NCBI RefSeq assembly: GCF_002028455.1
Contig: NZ_MWUM01000032.1
Coordinates: 1 to 53,012, forward strand
Source: Zoogloea sp. LCSB751
GTDB taxonomy: Bacteria > Pseudomonadota > Gammaproteobacteria > Burkholderiales > Rhodocyclaceae
DNA: 53,012 nucleotides
Direction: 5' to 3'
Shown: positions 35,825 to 45,385 of the stretch, piece after piece
Numbering within the stretch: position 1 is the first letter of the stretch
Layout of the letters: every line of letters begins with the position of its first letter
Program-made: the position numbers and the translations under genes
The notes under the pieces: model-generated
What the model was told of the DNA's origin: nothing
The model's database searches: none
Seen by the model: the letters and a program-made list of their open reading frames with translations, nothing else

Positions 35825-37591
35825 ATGAACAGCGCGCAAAAGCCCCTTTCCATACTCGTCGCGACGCTTGCCCTGTTGTTCGAACCTGCCGTGATGGCGG
35901 CCGGGTTGAGCGATATCGTCGTCCATTCCGCGCTGGGGGAACCCTTGCGCGCAGAAATCAGGCTAACGGCGGCGACCGGGGAAACATTCGATCCATCCTG
36001 TTTCCGGATCGCTCCGCCGGCAGCGGCAAACGGTGACGATCTGCCGTGGATCCGCAACGCCCGCATCTCGATCAGTGGCGACCGGCTGCGCATCACGACC
36101 CGCGAGCCCATCAACCATCCGGCGGCCATGCTCGGCCTGCGCGTCGCCTGCGGTACCGAACTCTACCGCGACTACCCGATCCTGCTGCAGCCGCCGATGG
36201 CGCGGAACGCCACGCCGGAAATCAGCCCGCCCACGGCCGACGTAGCACCCTCGCCACGTACCGGCGGCACACGGGCTCGCAAGCCTTTCCGCACCGCAGC
36301 AACAGCGGTCGGCGAACGTGAAGAGCGCGTAGTCCCACCGAAGGCTGGCGTGGGCAACAAGACGGGCAGGAAGGGTGCAGACAAGAAGCGGCGGGGCGAT
36401 CGGCTGGTCATCAGCAAGGACAAGAACCCGGCGCTCCGTCTCGACTACCGGCTTCCCCACCCGCCGGCCGCGGCCGAGAGTGCTCAGGCAACCCCGACCG
36501 GCAAGTCGACGCTCTCCACCTACGACGAAAGCATTTCAGCCCAGCTCGAGCTCGACGAGAAGATCAGGCGCCTCGAGGAATACCAGGCGGCGCTACGCCA
36601 GCGCATTGCCGAACTGGACCGGCAGGAAGCCGATGTACAGCGCCCGGCCCCGCTCCCGGAGCAGGCGCCGGCAGCCCCCACCATTGCGGCAGCCCCGCCC
36701 CACCCCACCCCGCCAGCCGCAGCACCGGAGGAAAGCAGCCCGAAGGGCGCCGCACCGGACTGGCTCGCCGTGCTCGGCGGCATCACCGCGGTGGCCGCCG
36801 GCGGCCTGGCCCTGCTGTGGATGCGCAAACGACGCTCCGACGCCGCCCCGTTGACCGAGTTCGAGGCGGCTCGGCCGCACGAGTCCGTGTTCCCCGACGA
36901 GCCGGTCGTGGATTCCAGCGCTGCCGCAGCAGCCGCGCCGCCGCCAGTCGTGCCCGCAACGCCGCTGGCCCCGCCCCCGCCGCAGTCTTATGCGCCGCCG
37001 CCCATCCCTGACGACTCCGCCGACTGGGCTGAGCCCACCTTCGCGCCAGCCCACCCGATTCCCTTCGACGAAACCGTAGACGAACAGGACTCCGCCCTCG
37101 AACTGGCTGAAATCATGATGTCCTTCGGCCGCACCCAGGGCGCCGCCGAAACCCTTGCCGACTACATCCGCAGCAACCCGCGGCAGGCCGTCAAGCCGTG
37201 GCTCAAGCTGCTCGACGTCTATCACGTGGCCGGCATGCGGGCCGAGTTCGAAGCCCTCACCCGCCAGCTCAACAAGACCTTCAACGTCAAGACGATCACC
37301 TGGGCCGACTTCAAGGCCTCCCGGGCCGCCCCCGACTCGGTCGAGCAGATGGAGCACGTCATGCACCAGTTGCAGGAGCGGTGGGGCACCCAGGAAGCCC
37401 AGGTCTATATCCACCAGTTGCTGCGCGACAACCGCAACGGCACCCGGCAGGGCTTTCCCCTCAGCGTGGTCGAGGAGCTCCTGCTGCTGCTGGCCGTGCT
37501 CGACGACACCCTGGGCACCTACCGGCCCAATGTGGAGCTCACCCTTGCGGATCTGGAGCCGCCGCGCCCGGGCAGCAAGGCCGCGGCCTGA
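35825..37591 (+). CDS. fimV: FimV-like protein
   Basis: Inner-membrane-anchored protein of 588 residues; FimV proteins organise polar type IV pilus and chemosensory machines. The order is a signal peptide (about 1-25), a FimV N-terminal domain (GLSDIVVHSALGEPLRAEIRL, about 26-130), a basic low-complexity stretch, a coiled coil (LELDEKIRRLEEY... about 239-270), Pro/Ala-rich linker, a membrane segment (about 311-333), an acidic/proline cytoplasmic linker and a TPR-like C-terminal part from 418 (LELAEIMMSFGRTQGAAETL). No LysM domain is seen. It is shorter than Pseudomonas FimV. An earlier in-frame ATG at 35768 would spoil the signal peptide. Confidence 0.85.
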   Translation: MNSAQKPLSILVATLALLFEPAVMAAGLSDIVVHSALGEPLRAEIRLTAATGETFDPSCFRIAPPAAANGDDLPWIRNARISISGDRLRITTREPINHPAAMLGLRVACGTELYRDYPILLQPPMARNATPEISPPTADVAPSPRTGGTRARKPFRTAATAVGEREERVVPPKAGVGNKTGRKGADKKRRGDRLVISKDKNPALRLDYRLPHPPAAAESAQATPTGKSTLSTYDESISAQLELDEKIRRLEEYQAALRQRIAELDRQEADVQRPAPLPEQAPAAPTIAAAPPHPTPPAAAPEESSPKGAAPDWLAVLGGITAVAAGGLALLWMRKRRSDAAPLTEFEAARPHESVFPDEPVVDSSAAAAAAPPPVVPATPLAPPPPQSYAPPPIPDDSADWAEPTFAPAHPIPFDETVDEQDSALELAEIMMSFGRTQGAAETLADYIRSNPRQAVKPWLKLLDVYHVAGMRAEFEALTRQLNKTFNVKTITWADFKASRAAPDSVEQMEHVMHQLQERWGTQEAQVYIHQLLRDNRNGTRQGFPLSVVEELLLLLAVLDDTLGTYRPNVELTLADLEPPRPGSKAAA

Positions 37592-38338
37592 TCAGACCGG
37601 GTTGTCCACCTCGACGAACTCGGCGTCGATACCGAAAGTCTCGACCAGGTGCCGGCCCAGGGCCTGCGCGCCATAGCGTTCGCTGGCGTGGTGGCCCACT
37701 CCCAGGTAGGCCACCCCGGACTCCCGCGCCAGATGGGTCGTCTGCTCCGAGGCTTCACCGGAGATGAAGCAGTCCACGCCGGTGGCGATGGCCTGCTCGA
37801 AATAGCCCTGCGCACCACCGGTACACCAGGCCACCCGCCGGATCGTCCGCTCCGGATCCCCCAGTACCAGCGGCTCGCGCCCCAGCCGCGCGGCGGCCTG
37901 GCGGGCCAGCGCCGTCAAGCTGGCCGCATGGGACAGGTTGCCGGTCCAGCCCAGATCCTGTTCGCCGAAGCGCCCATCCGCCAGCCAGCCCATCAGCTTG
38001 CCCAGTTGCGCGTTGTTGCCCAGCTCCGCATGGGCGTCCAGCGGCAGGTGGTAGGCGAACAGGCTGATGTCATTGTTGAGCAGCGTTGCCAGGCGGCGCT
38101 TGCGCATGCCGGTAATGCGTCCATCCTCGCCGCGCCAGAAGTAGCCATGGTGCACCAGCACTGCATCGGCCCCCTTTGTCACAGCCGCGTCGAGGAGCGC
38201 CTGGCTGGCCGTCACGCCGCACACCACGCGTCTCACCTCAGCCCGTCCTTCCACCTGCAACCCGTTTGGGCAATAATCCTTGAATCCACCGACATTCAGC
38301 AGAGTGTCGAGATAACGCTGCAATTCGGCTCTGTCCAT
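37592..38338 (-). CDS. Nif3-like dinuclear metal protein
   Basis: Protein of 248 residues of the NIF3/YbgI family, hexameric rings with a dinuclear metal site and often described as GTP cyclohydrolase I type 2-like. The function is not settled. Metal ligands are in VLVHHGYFWRG and AYHLPLDAH, and later HLARESGVAYLGVGHHASE. The opening LQRYLDTLLNVGGFKDYCPNGLQVEG is typical. It is convergent with the FimV-like gene, the stops abutting with no gap, and is divergent from the protease gene. Confidence 0.93.
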   Translation of the reverse strand: MDRAELQRYLDTLLNVGGFKDYCPNGLQVEGRAEVRRVVCGVTASQALLDAAVTKGADAVLVHHGYFWRGEDGRITGMRKRRLATLLNNDISLFAYHLPLDAHAELGNNAQLGKLMGWLADGRFGEQDLGWTGNLSHAASLTALARQAAARLGREPLVLGDPERTIRRVAWCTGGAQGYFEQAIATGVDCFISGEASEQTTHLARESGVAYLGVGHHASERYGAQALGRHLVETFGIDAEFVEVDNPV

Positions 38339-38405
38339 GGCCGCCTCCCCTTAACCCTTCAGAATTTCTGGACGCCCGCGGGCGCCTCCGGTCGCAGATT
38401 TTACG

Positions 38406-39565
<1,160 letters not shown>

Positions 39566-39569
<4 letters not shown>

Positions 39570-40804
39570 GCGAAGCGGCCCGCGACCCCCACGCGCCGGA
39601 TTTCCTGCGCCGGCATCGCCCCTTCGTCCTCTTCTGGCTGGCCCGCATCCTGTTCGGCGGCGGTAGCCAGATCAAGGACGTGGCCGTCGGCTGGCAGGTC
39701 TACCAGCTCACCGGCAGCGCGCTGGATCTGGGCCTGGTCGGCCTGATCCAGTTCCTGCCGCGCATCCTGCTCACCGCCATCGCCGGCGACCTGGCGGACC
39801 GCCTCGACCGGCGCAGTCTGACCGTCGCCGCCCAACTGGTGCAGACCGCCGGCCTCGCCGTGCTGGCCGTCGCCAGCGCCACCGGTTTCGTCAGCCGCGA
39901 GCTGATCTTCGGCACCGTACTGATCCTCGGCGCCGCCCAGACCTTCCAGATGCCCGCCAGCGCATCCCTGCTGCCGGCCCTCGTCCCGCCCGCCGCGCTG
40001 CCCCGGGCACTGGCGCTGAGCGCCTCGGCGATGCAGGCGGCAACCATCGTCGCGCCGGCCCTGGGCGGCTTTCTGTATCTGCTCGGCGCCTCGGTGGTGT
40101 ACGCCCTCACTGCGCTGCTGCTGGCCCTGTCATCCATCTTCCTGCTGCGCCTGCCCGACGTGCACGTGGAGCGTGTGCTGTCCGGCTCCGCCTGGCAACG
40201 CTTCGTCGCCGGCATCCGCTTCATCCGCGGCCAGGGCATCGTCTTCGGCGCCATGTCGCTGGACCTCTTCGCCGTGCTGTTCGGCGGCGCCACCGCACTG
40301 CTGCCGATCATCGCCCACGAAGTGCTGCACACCGGCTCCTGGGGCCTCGGCCTGCTCCGCTCCGGGCCGGCCATCGGCGCGCTGGCGATGGCCCTGTGGC
40401 TGGCGCGCAATCCCCTGCGTCACTCGGTCGGCCGCATTCTGTACGGCTCGGTGGCCGCTTACGGGCTATCGATCATCGCCTTCGGCCTGTCCTCCAACCT
40501 GTGGCTGTCGGTGTTCTTCCTGGCCATCGGCGGCGCCACCGACATGGTCAGCATGGTGATCCGCCAGTCCCTGGTCCAGCTGCAGACGCCGGACGACATG
40601 CGCGGCCGGGTCAGCGCGGTCAACTCCATCTTCGTCGGTGCCTCCAACCAGCTCGGCGAATTCGAATCCGGCCTCACCGCCGCGTGGTTCGGCGCGGTGC
40701 CGTCGGTGCTGATCGGCGGTGCCGCCACGCTGCTCGTCGTGGCGTTATGGACACGCCTGTTCCCGCAACTGGGGCGAACGGAGTCCCTGCACGGCACCCC
40801 GTAG
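39566..40804 (+). CDS. MFS transporter
   Basis: Inner-membrane major facilitator of 412 residues with about 12 hydrophobic segments, of the MFS_3/EntS-like group. The loop 2-3 motif appears as GDLADRLDRRSLTV, and RGRVSAVNSIFVGASNQLGEFESG is typical of this subfamily. Members export siderophores or other small molecules; the substrate is unknown. It is translationally coupled to the protease gene by a 4-bp overlap, and a phosphoesterase gene follows after 52 bp. Confidence 0.9.
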
Positions 40805-40856
40805 GGCGAGATTGCCCGCCCATAACCCCCAAACACGCCCCCGCCGCCAATCCGCC

Positions 40857-42110
40857 ATGCACCTCCGCCACCTCGCCGCCGCCAGCCTGCTCGCCGCCAC
40901 GCCGCTGTTCGCCGCCCCGCCGGCCAAGCCCCGACCCTACGACCACATCGTCGTCGTGGTGCTAGAGAACCGCTCCGCCTACGCCGGCGGCGAACGGCGC
41001 GTGTGGGACAACCCGGCCCTGCCCTTCCTCAACGGTCTGGCCCGCGATCCCCGCCATGGCGCCCGCTTCACCAACGCCTGGGCCGCCGAAACGCCCTACC
41101 GGCGCATCCCCGCCGGCCTCGAGCGCCCGCTATCGGCACGCCCCAGCCAGCCCAACTACCTGTACTTGTTTGCCGCCAGCAATCAGGGCGTGCTGCCCGC
41201 CTGGTTCGCCGATCCGTCCTCACCCTACCAGGGCAAGGCCGAACTCGCGCCCAACGGCGACCGCCTGCTCAGCCCCGGCGCCGAACAGCCCAGCGGCATC
41301 GGCAACCGGCTGATCCCGGCAGCCCGCCGCCCCTTCGCCACGGCCAACCTGGGCGCCAGCCTGCGTGCCGGCGGGCGGAGCTTCCTGAGCTTCTCCGAGA
41401 GTCTGCCCCACCCGACATGGGATGCGGAAGGCGATGCCGATCCCAAACTGGATCTCTACCGCCGCAAGCACAACCCGGCCATCAACTGGATCGCCCTGCC
41501 CAGCGCCGCGACGACGGACAGCCTTCCCGCCGGGCGCCGCCGCTTCCTGCTGCCGCCCGACGTGAACCTCGCCTTCCATGCCAGCACCGACCCGCAGGGG
41601 CGCCACTGGCGCGGCTTCGCCGAGGACGCCGAAGGCCGGCCACTGGATTTCGCGCAGCTACCCAACGTGGCGCTGGTGATCCCCAACGAGCAGCACGACG
41701 CCCACAGCGCCTCCCTCGGCGAGATGGACAACTGGCTGAAAACGAATATCGGCCCCTACGCCGCGTGGGCGACCCAGCACAACAGCCTGCTGATCGTCAC
41801 CTTCGACGAGGACGGCTCGACGGACACCAGCCAGGGCGACGCCTACCACTTTGGCCGCGACCGCATCGCCACGCTGTTCTATGGAGCCGGCGTCAGGCCC
41901 GGCGACTACGCCGAGCGCATCGACGCCCTCAACGTGCTGGCCACCGTCCTGCACGACCAGGGGCAACTGGCCGGTTTTCGCCGGGATTTCGCGCTGACTT
42001 GCCCGGACGACGCCGCCACCTGCACCCGCGAGCTGGCCAACCTGCGCCCCATCCTCGACGTGTTCGGCCGCGGCCCGGCCCTGAAGGAGATTCCGCCGGT
42101 CCGCGAGTGA
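40857..42110 (+). CDS. Secreted phosphoesterase (acid phosphatase/phospholipase C-like)
   Basis: Periplasmic or exported enzyme of 417 residues of the phosphoesterase family (PF04185), which includes bacterial acid phosphatases and phospholipase C. A signal peptide (1-19, LAATPLFA) precedes YDHIVVVVLENRSAY, the metal/nucleophile start. SLGEMDNWLK, LLIVTFDEDGSTDTSQGD and LIPNEQHD-type segments supply the other metal ligands. Substrate preference is unknown. The ATG at 40857 is chosen, since the longer upstream frame lacks a signal peptide at its beginning. Confidence 0.88.
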   Translation: MHLRHLAAASLLAATPLFAAPPAKPRPYDHIVVVVLENRSAYAGGERRVWDNPALPFLNGLARDPRHGARFTNAWAAETPYRRIPAGLERPLSARPSQPNYLYLFAASNQGVLPAWFADPSSPYQGKAELAPNGDRLLSPGAEQPSGIGNRLIPAARRPFATANLGASLRAGGRSFLSFSESLPHPTWDAEGDADPKLDLYRRKHNPAINWIALPSAATTDSLPAGRRRFLLPPDVNLAFHASTDPQGRHWRGFAEDAEGRPLDFAQLPNVALVIPNEQHDAHSASLGEMDNWLKTNIGPYAAWATQHNSLLIVTFDEDGSTDTSQGDAYHFGRDRIATLFYGAGVRPGDYAERIDALNVLATVLHDQGQLAGFRRDFALTCPDDAATCTRELANLRPILDVFGRGPALKEIPPVRE

Positions 42111-42126
42111 AGCCCCGGCGGCGCGC

Positions 42127-43152
42127 TCAAGCCATCCGCGAGCCCCAGAAGGCGGCCACGTCCACCATCCGGTTGGCGAAGCCCCATTCGTTGTCGAACC
42201 ACACCAGCAGGTTGAGCAGGCGGTCGCCGCTCATGCGGGTCTGGCCGCCGTCGACGATGGCCGAGTGGGGGCTGTGGTTGAAGTCGATGGAGGCGTGCGG
42301 CTCGTCGGTGTAGGCCATGCGGCCGGAGCCCTGGCCTTCCACCGCCGCCCGCAGGCGGGCCTTCACGTCGGCCGCGTCGGTGCCGCGCTTCAGCGTCACC
42401 AGCAAGTCGATGGCCGACACGTTCACCACCGGCACGCGGATCGCCTTCGACTCGATGCGCCCGGCCAGGTGCGGCAGCAAGCGCTGCACACCACGGGCCA
42501 GGCCGGTGGACACCGGGATCATCGACTGCATCGCCGAGCGGGTGCGGTGCAGGTCGGTGTGGTGATAGCCGTCGATCAGCGGCTGGTCGTTCATCACCGA
42601 ATGCAGCGTGGTCAGCATCGCGTGGTCCAGCCCATAGGCCTCGTCGAGGATGGACAGCACCGGCACGATGGCATTGGTGGTGCAGGACGCCGCCGACACG
42701 ATGCGCTCCGCGCCGCTCAGCAACTCATGGTTCATGCCGAAGACGATGGTCTGGTCCACGTCCCCGGCGCTATGCCCCGGATGGGACAGCAGCAGGCGCC
42801 GGCAACCCGCATCCAGGAAGCGCTGCAGTTCCGGCCGGTAGCTGTAGCGCCCGGAGGCTTCCACCAGCACATCCACGCCGATCCTGCCCCAGTCCACGCC
42901 TTCCGGCGTGTCCGCGTGGAAGACCGGGATGTCCTTGCCGTCGATGCGCAGGCAGCCGTCACCCACCTCGACGGTGCCCGGGAAGCAACCGTGGGTGGAG
43001 TCGAAGCGGGTCAGGTAGGCCATGCTGTCCAGATCGGCCGGCTCGTTGATCGCCACCACCGAAAAACCCTCCCGCATCGGCGACGCCAGCAAGGCCCGCA
43101 GGAAACACCGTCCGATCCGCCCGTACCCGTTTATTGCAATCCGCAAAGACAT
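42127..43152 (-). CDS. epd: Erythrose-4-phosphate dehydrogenase-like protein
   Basis: NAD-dependent dehydrogenase of 341 residues in the GAPDH superfamily. The Rossmann opening is RIAINGYGRIGRCFLRA, catalytic cysteine C157 is in SAASCTTNAIVPV, and H184 is in LHSVMNDQPLIDGYHH. The HSVMNDQ segment is a mark of Epd (first step of the vitamin B6 DXP-dependent branch) rather than glycolytic GAPDH, which has HSYTNDQ or similar. Some Epd-type proteins still act on glyceraldehyde-3-phosphate. The start ATG at 43152 gives the usual MSLRIAING. Confidence 0.88.
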   Translation of the reverse strand: MSLRIAINGYGRIGRCFLRALLASPMREGFSVVAINEPADLDSMAYLTRFDSTHGCFPGTVEVGDGCLRIDGKDIPVFHADTPEGVDWGRIGVDVLVEASGRYSYRPELQRFLDAGCRRLLLSHPGHSAGDVDQTIVFGMNHELLSGAERIVSAASCTTNAIVPVLSILDEAYGLDHAMLTTLHSVMNDQPLIDGYHHTDLHRTRSAMQSMIPVSTGLARGVQRLLPHLAGRIESKAIRVPVVNVSAIDLLVTLKRGTDAADVKARLRAAVEGQGSGRMAYTDEPHASIDFNHSPHSAIVDGGQTRMSGDRLLNLLVWFDNEWGFANRMVDVAAFWGSRMA

Positions 43153-43346
43153 CGATCCACTCGTCACACACCGCATCCGGCCCGCATCCCGGTCATTCCG
43201 ACCGGCCTCGACACATCGCGCTTGACGCGACGCATGACGGACAGGAGCGACCGATGCCCGCCCGACAGGGGCGAGACTACACCCTCCGGGCCGTCCGCGT
43301 CCGCTCCTGCCCCTTCCACCGCCCCGCGCAGGGAAGCACTGCGGGC
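43153..43346. other. Leader region of epd in the epd/xoxF divergent gap
   Basis: This part of the 408-bp gap should hold the epd promoter. No clear sigma-70 pair or RNA element is visible; the regulatory features of xoxF begin at 43347. Confidence 0.3.
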
Positions 43347-43404
43347 TTGAGACAGCTGTCTCGCCTGTCTCGGCTGGACTGCCCGATTTGAGAAGGATGT
43401 CTCG
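43347..43404 (+). promoter_or_regulatory. Paired enhancer-like palindromes upstream of xoxF
   Basis: TTGAGACAGCTGTCTCG (43347-43363) contains a perfect 14-bp palindrome. TTGAGAAGGATGTCTCG (43388-43404) matches it at 14 of 17 positions. The two start 41 bp apart, near four helical turns, and a spare TGTCTC half-site lies between them (43366-43371). They are centred about 88 and 129 bp upstream of the expected start of the sigma-54-type promoter, the usual place for bacterial enhancer-binding protein sites. Confidence 0.65.
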
Positions 43405-43457
43405 TCCGCCGACCGCCCCCTGAACGCAAGCCCTTGTTAAGAAAAGATTTCACCGCC

Positions 43458-43473
43458 TGGCACAAAGCTGGCT
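43458..43473 (+). promoter_or_regulatory. Sigma-54-type promoter of xoxFJG
   Basis: TGGCAC (-24, 43458-43463) and TGGCT (-12, 43469-43473) are spaced so that GG and GC lie 10 bp apart, as required for RpoN. The -12 differs from TTGC by one base. The start would be near 43484, about 77 bp before xoxF. An A-rich stretch (43438-43450) lies between promoter and palindromes and could bend. Confidence 0.6.
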
Positions 43474-43560
43474 GGTGGAGGTCGCGGGCCGTCGCGACGC
43501 AGTTTCGGCGCGCCCGACGACAAGCCTCACCACACCACGCTCAAAGCGGGAGACAAAACG

Positions 43561-45324
43561 ATGAGAAAAACCCAACGCATTTCCCGGCCGCTGCTGGCCG
43601 CCTCGCTGGCGACCCTGTTCGCCACCGGCGCCCTGGCCGCCGACGCGGCCCCTGCCGATCCGGAGCCGCCCCTCGGCGTCGACGTCCTGGAAGCCGGCTT
43701 CAAATGGCGCCCCAACTACGTGTCCGAGGACATGCTGATCAATGCCGACAAGGACGCCAACAACTGGCTGCACTACGGCAAGGACTACCAGGCCACGCGC
43801 TTCAGCCAGCTGCGCCAGATCACCCGTGACAACGTACTGCGGCTGGTGCCCAAGTGGAACCTGTCCTTCGGCGTGAACGACGCCCAGGACAGCCAGACCA
43901 CCGTCGTCAACGGCCGCATCTACGTGACCGCCAGCCAGAACAAGGTCTTCTCCCTCGATGGCGAGAGCGGCCGCATGCTGTGGAAGTACGAGCATCCGCT
44001 ACCCGGCGACATCGGCCCGCGCCTGTGCTGCGAGGCCGTCAACCGCGGCGTCGCGGTGTTCAAGAACATGGTCTACATGGCGACCCTCGACAGCCACGTG
44101 GTCGCCCTCGACAACACCACCGGCCGCGTCGTGTGGGACGTGCCCCTCGGCGACTACCGCACCGGCGAGATCTACACCTCGATGCCGCTGGTCGCCAACG
44201 GCCTGATCGTGGTCGGCAACTCCGGCTCCGACGTGGGCGGCAACGTCGGCAAGATCACCGCCCTCGACCCGGACACCGGCAAGATCGCCTGGCAGACCAC
44301 CACCCGGCCGACCAGCGCCAGCGACCCGGTAGCCAAGACCTGGGCCAACGACTCCTGGAAGACCGGCGGCGCCTCCGCCTGGCTGACCGGCAACTACGAC
44401 CCCAAGACCAAGACCATCTTCTGGGGCGTCGGCAACCCCTCGCCGGACTTCGACCCCCGCGTGCGCGCCGGTGACAACCTGTACAGCAACGCCACGCTGG
44501 CCCTCGATGCCGCCACCGGCAAGATCAAGCACCACTTCCAGTACACCCCCAACGACTCCTGGGACTACGACGGCAACAACGAAACCATCCTGGTGGACGA
44601 CGACCAAGGCCGCAAGGTGTGGCTGCACGCCGACCGCAACGGCCACGTCTATTCCATCAACCGGGACAGCGGCAAGTGCAACTGGGTGGTGCCCATCGCC
44701 CGCGTGAACTGGGTTACTGGCTTCCAGGGCAACTGTCGCCCGATCGTCAATCCGGACAAGGTGCCCGGCTACGACAAGGTCGCCACCGACGTCGCCCCCA
44801 TCCTCGACGGCGGCAAGGAATGGCACCCGGCCGCCTACAGCCCGCTCACCAAGCTGCTCTACGTGCCCTTCATCGACAGCTCGATGGACATCCAGGCCAA
44901 GAAGATGGAATGGCGGCAGGGCGAGTGGTTCCTGTCGTCCAAGGTCCTCAAGGCCAACCCCTACACCGGCGGCGTGAAGGCCTTCGACGCCACCACCGGC
45001 AAGCTGGCCTGGAGCCGCCCGCAGAGCACGCCGGCCACCAGCGGCCTGCTCGCCACCGCCGGCGGGCTGGTCTTCTCCGGCGACGCCGAAGGCTACTTCT
45101 CGGCGATGCGCGACGACACCGGCGAAACCCTGTGGCGCTTCAACGTCGGCACCGGCATCCACGGCAACCCGACCACCTTCAACGTAAACGGCCAGCAGTA
45201 CGTGGCCATCGTCTACGGCCCTGGCGGCGGCAGCCTGTGGCCGCTGGTGTACGGCGAGCTGTTCAAGCACCAGAACCGCGGCGGCGGCATGATGGTCTTC
45301 GCCCTCTCGCCGCAATACCGCTAA
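43561..45324 (+). CDS. xoxF: PQQ-dependent alcohol dehydrogenase, probable lanthanide type
   Basis: Periplasmic quinoprotein of 587 residues that oxidises primary alcohols and passes electrons to cytochrome c. A signal peptide (1-27) leads into the eight-bladed propeller with W-motifs. The vicinal disulfide is C156-C157 (GPRLCCEA). Metal ligands read N292 (GNPSP), D335 and the extra D337 (SWDYDG), the DYD signature of lanthanide-using XoxF/ExaF enzymes. The ligand usually Glu is D224 (GNSGSDVGG), an uncommon change. Methanol versus ethanol as substrate cannot be decided. XoxJ- and XoxG-like genes follow. GGGAG precedes the ATG. Confidence 0.88.
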   Translation: MRKTQRISRPLLAASLATLFATGALAADAAPADPEPPLGVDVLEAGFKWRPNYVSEDMLINADKDANNWLHYGKDYQATRFSQLRQITRDNVLRLVPKWNLSFGVNDAQDSQTTVVNGRIYVTASQNKVFSLDGESGRMLWKYEHPLPGDIGPRLCCEAVNRGVAVFKNMVYMATLDSHVVALDNTTGRVVWDVPLGDYRTGEIYTSMPLVANGLIVVGNSGSDVGGNVGKITALDPDTGKIAWQTTTRPTSASDPVAKTWANDSWKTGGASAWLTGNYDPKTKTIFWGVGNPSPDFDPRVRAGDNLYSNATLALDAATGKIKHHFQYTPNDSWDYDGNNETILVDDDQGRKVWLHADRNGHVYSINRDSGKCNWVVPIARVNWVTGFQGNCRPIVNPDKVPGYDKVATDVAPILDGGKEWHPAAYSPLTKLLYVPFIDSSMDIQAKKMEWRQGEWFLSSKVLKANPYTGGVKAFDATTGKLAWSRPQSTPATSGLLATAGGLVFSGDAEGYFSAMRDDTGETLWRFNVGTGIHGNPTTFNVNGQQYVAIVYGPGGGSLWPLVYGELFKHQNRGGGMMVFALSPQYR

Positions 45325-45345
45325 CCCCGTCCCAGCCCTTGCGGC

Positions 45346-45373
45346 GGGCGCGGCCGAAGCCTGGGCCGCGCCC
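45346..45373 (+). other. Stable hairpin between xoxF and xoxJ
   Basis: The perfect 10-bp stem GGGCGCGGCC / GGCCGCGCCC has an 8-nt loop and no T tract. It could protect the xoxF message or lower downstream expression and so keep more dehydrogenase than XoxJ. Confidence 0.55.
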
Positions 45374-45385
45374 GCGGAGCGATCC

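Noticed and set aside
35611..36129. N-terminal extension of the DUF2889 frame
   Set aside because: It is antisense to the FimV-like gene, and the DUF2889 start at 35610 is sufficient.
43347..43404. CRISPR-like repeats upstream of xoxF
   Set aside because: Only two short palindromic sites with no spacer array; they fit an enhancer pair.
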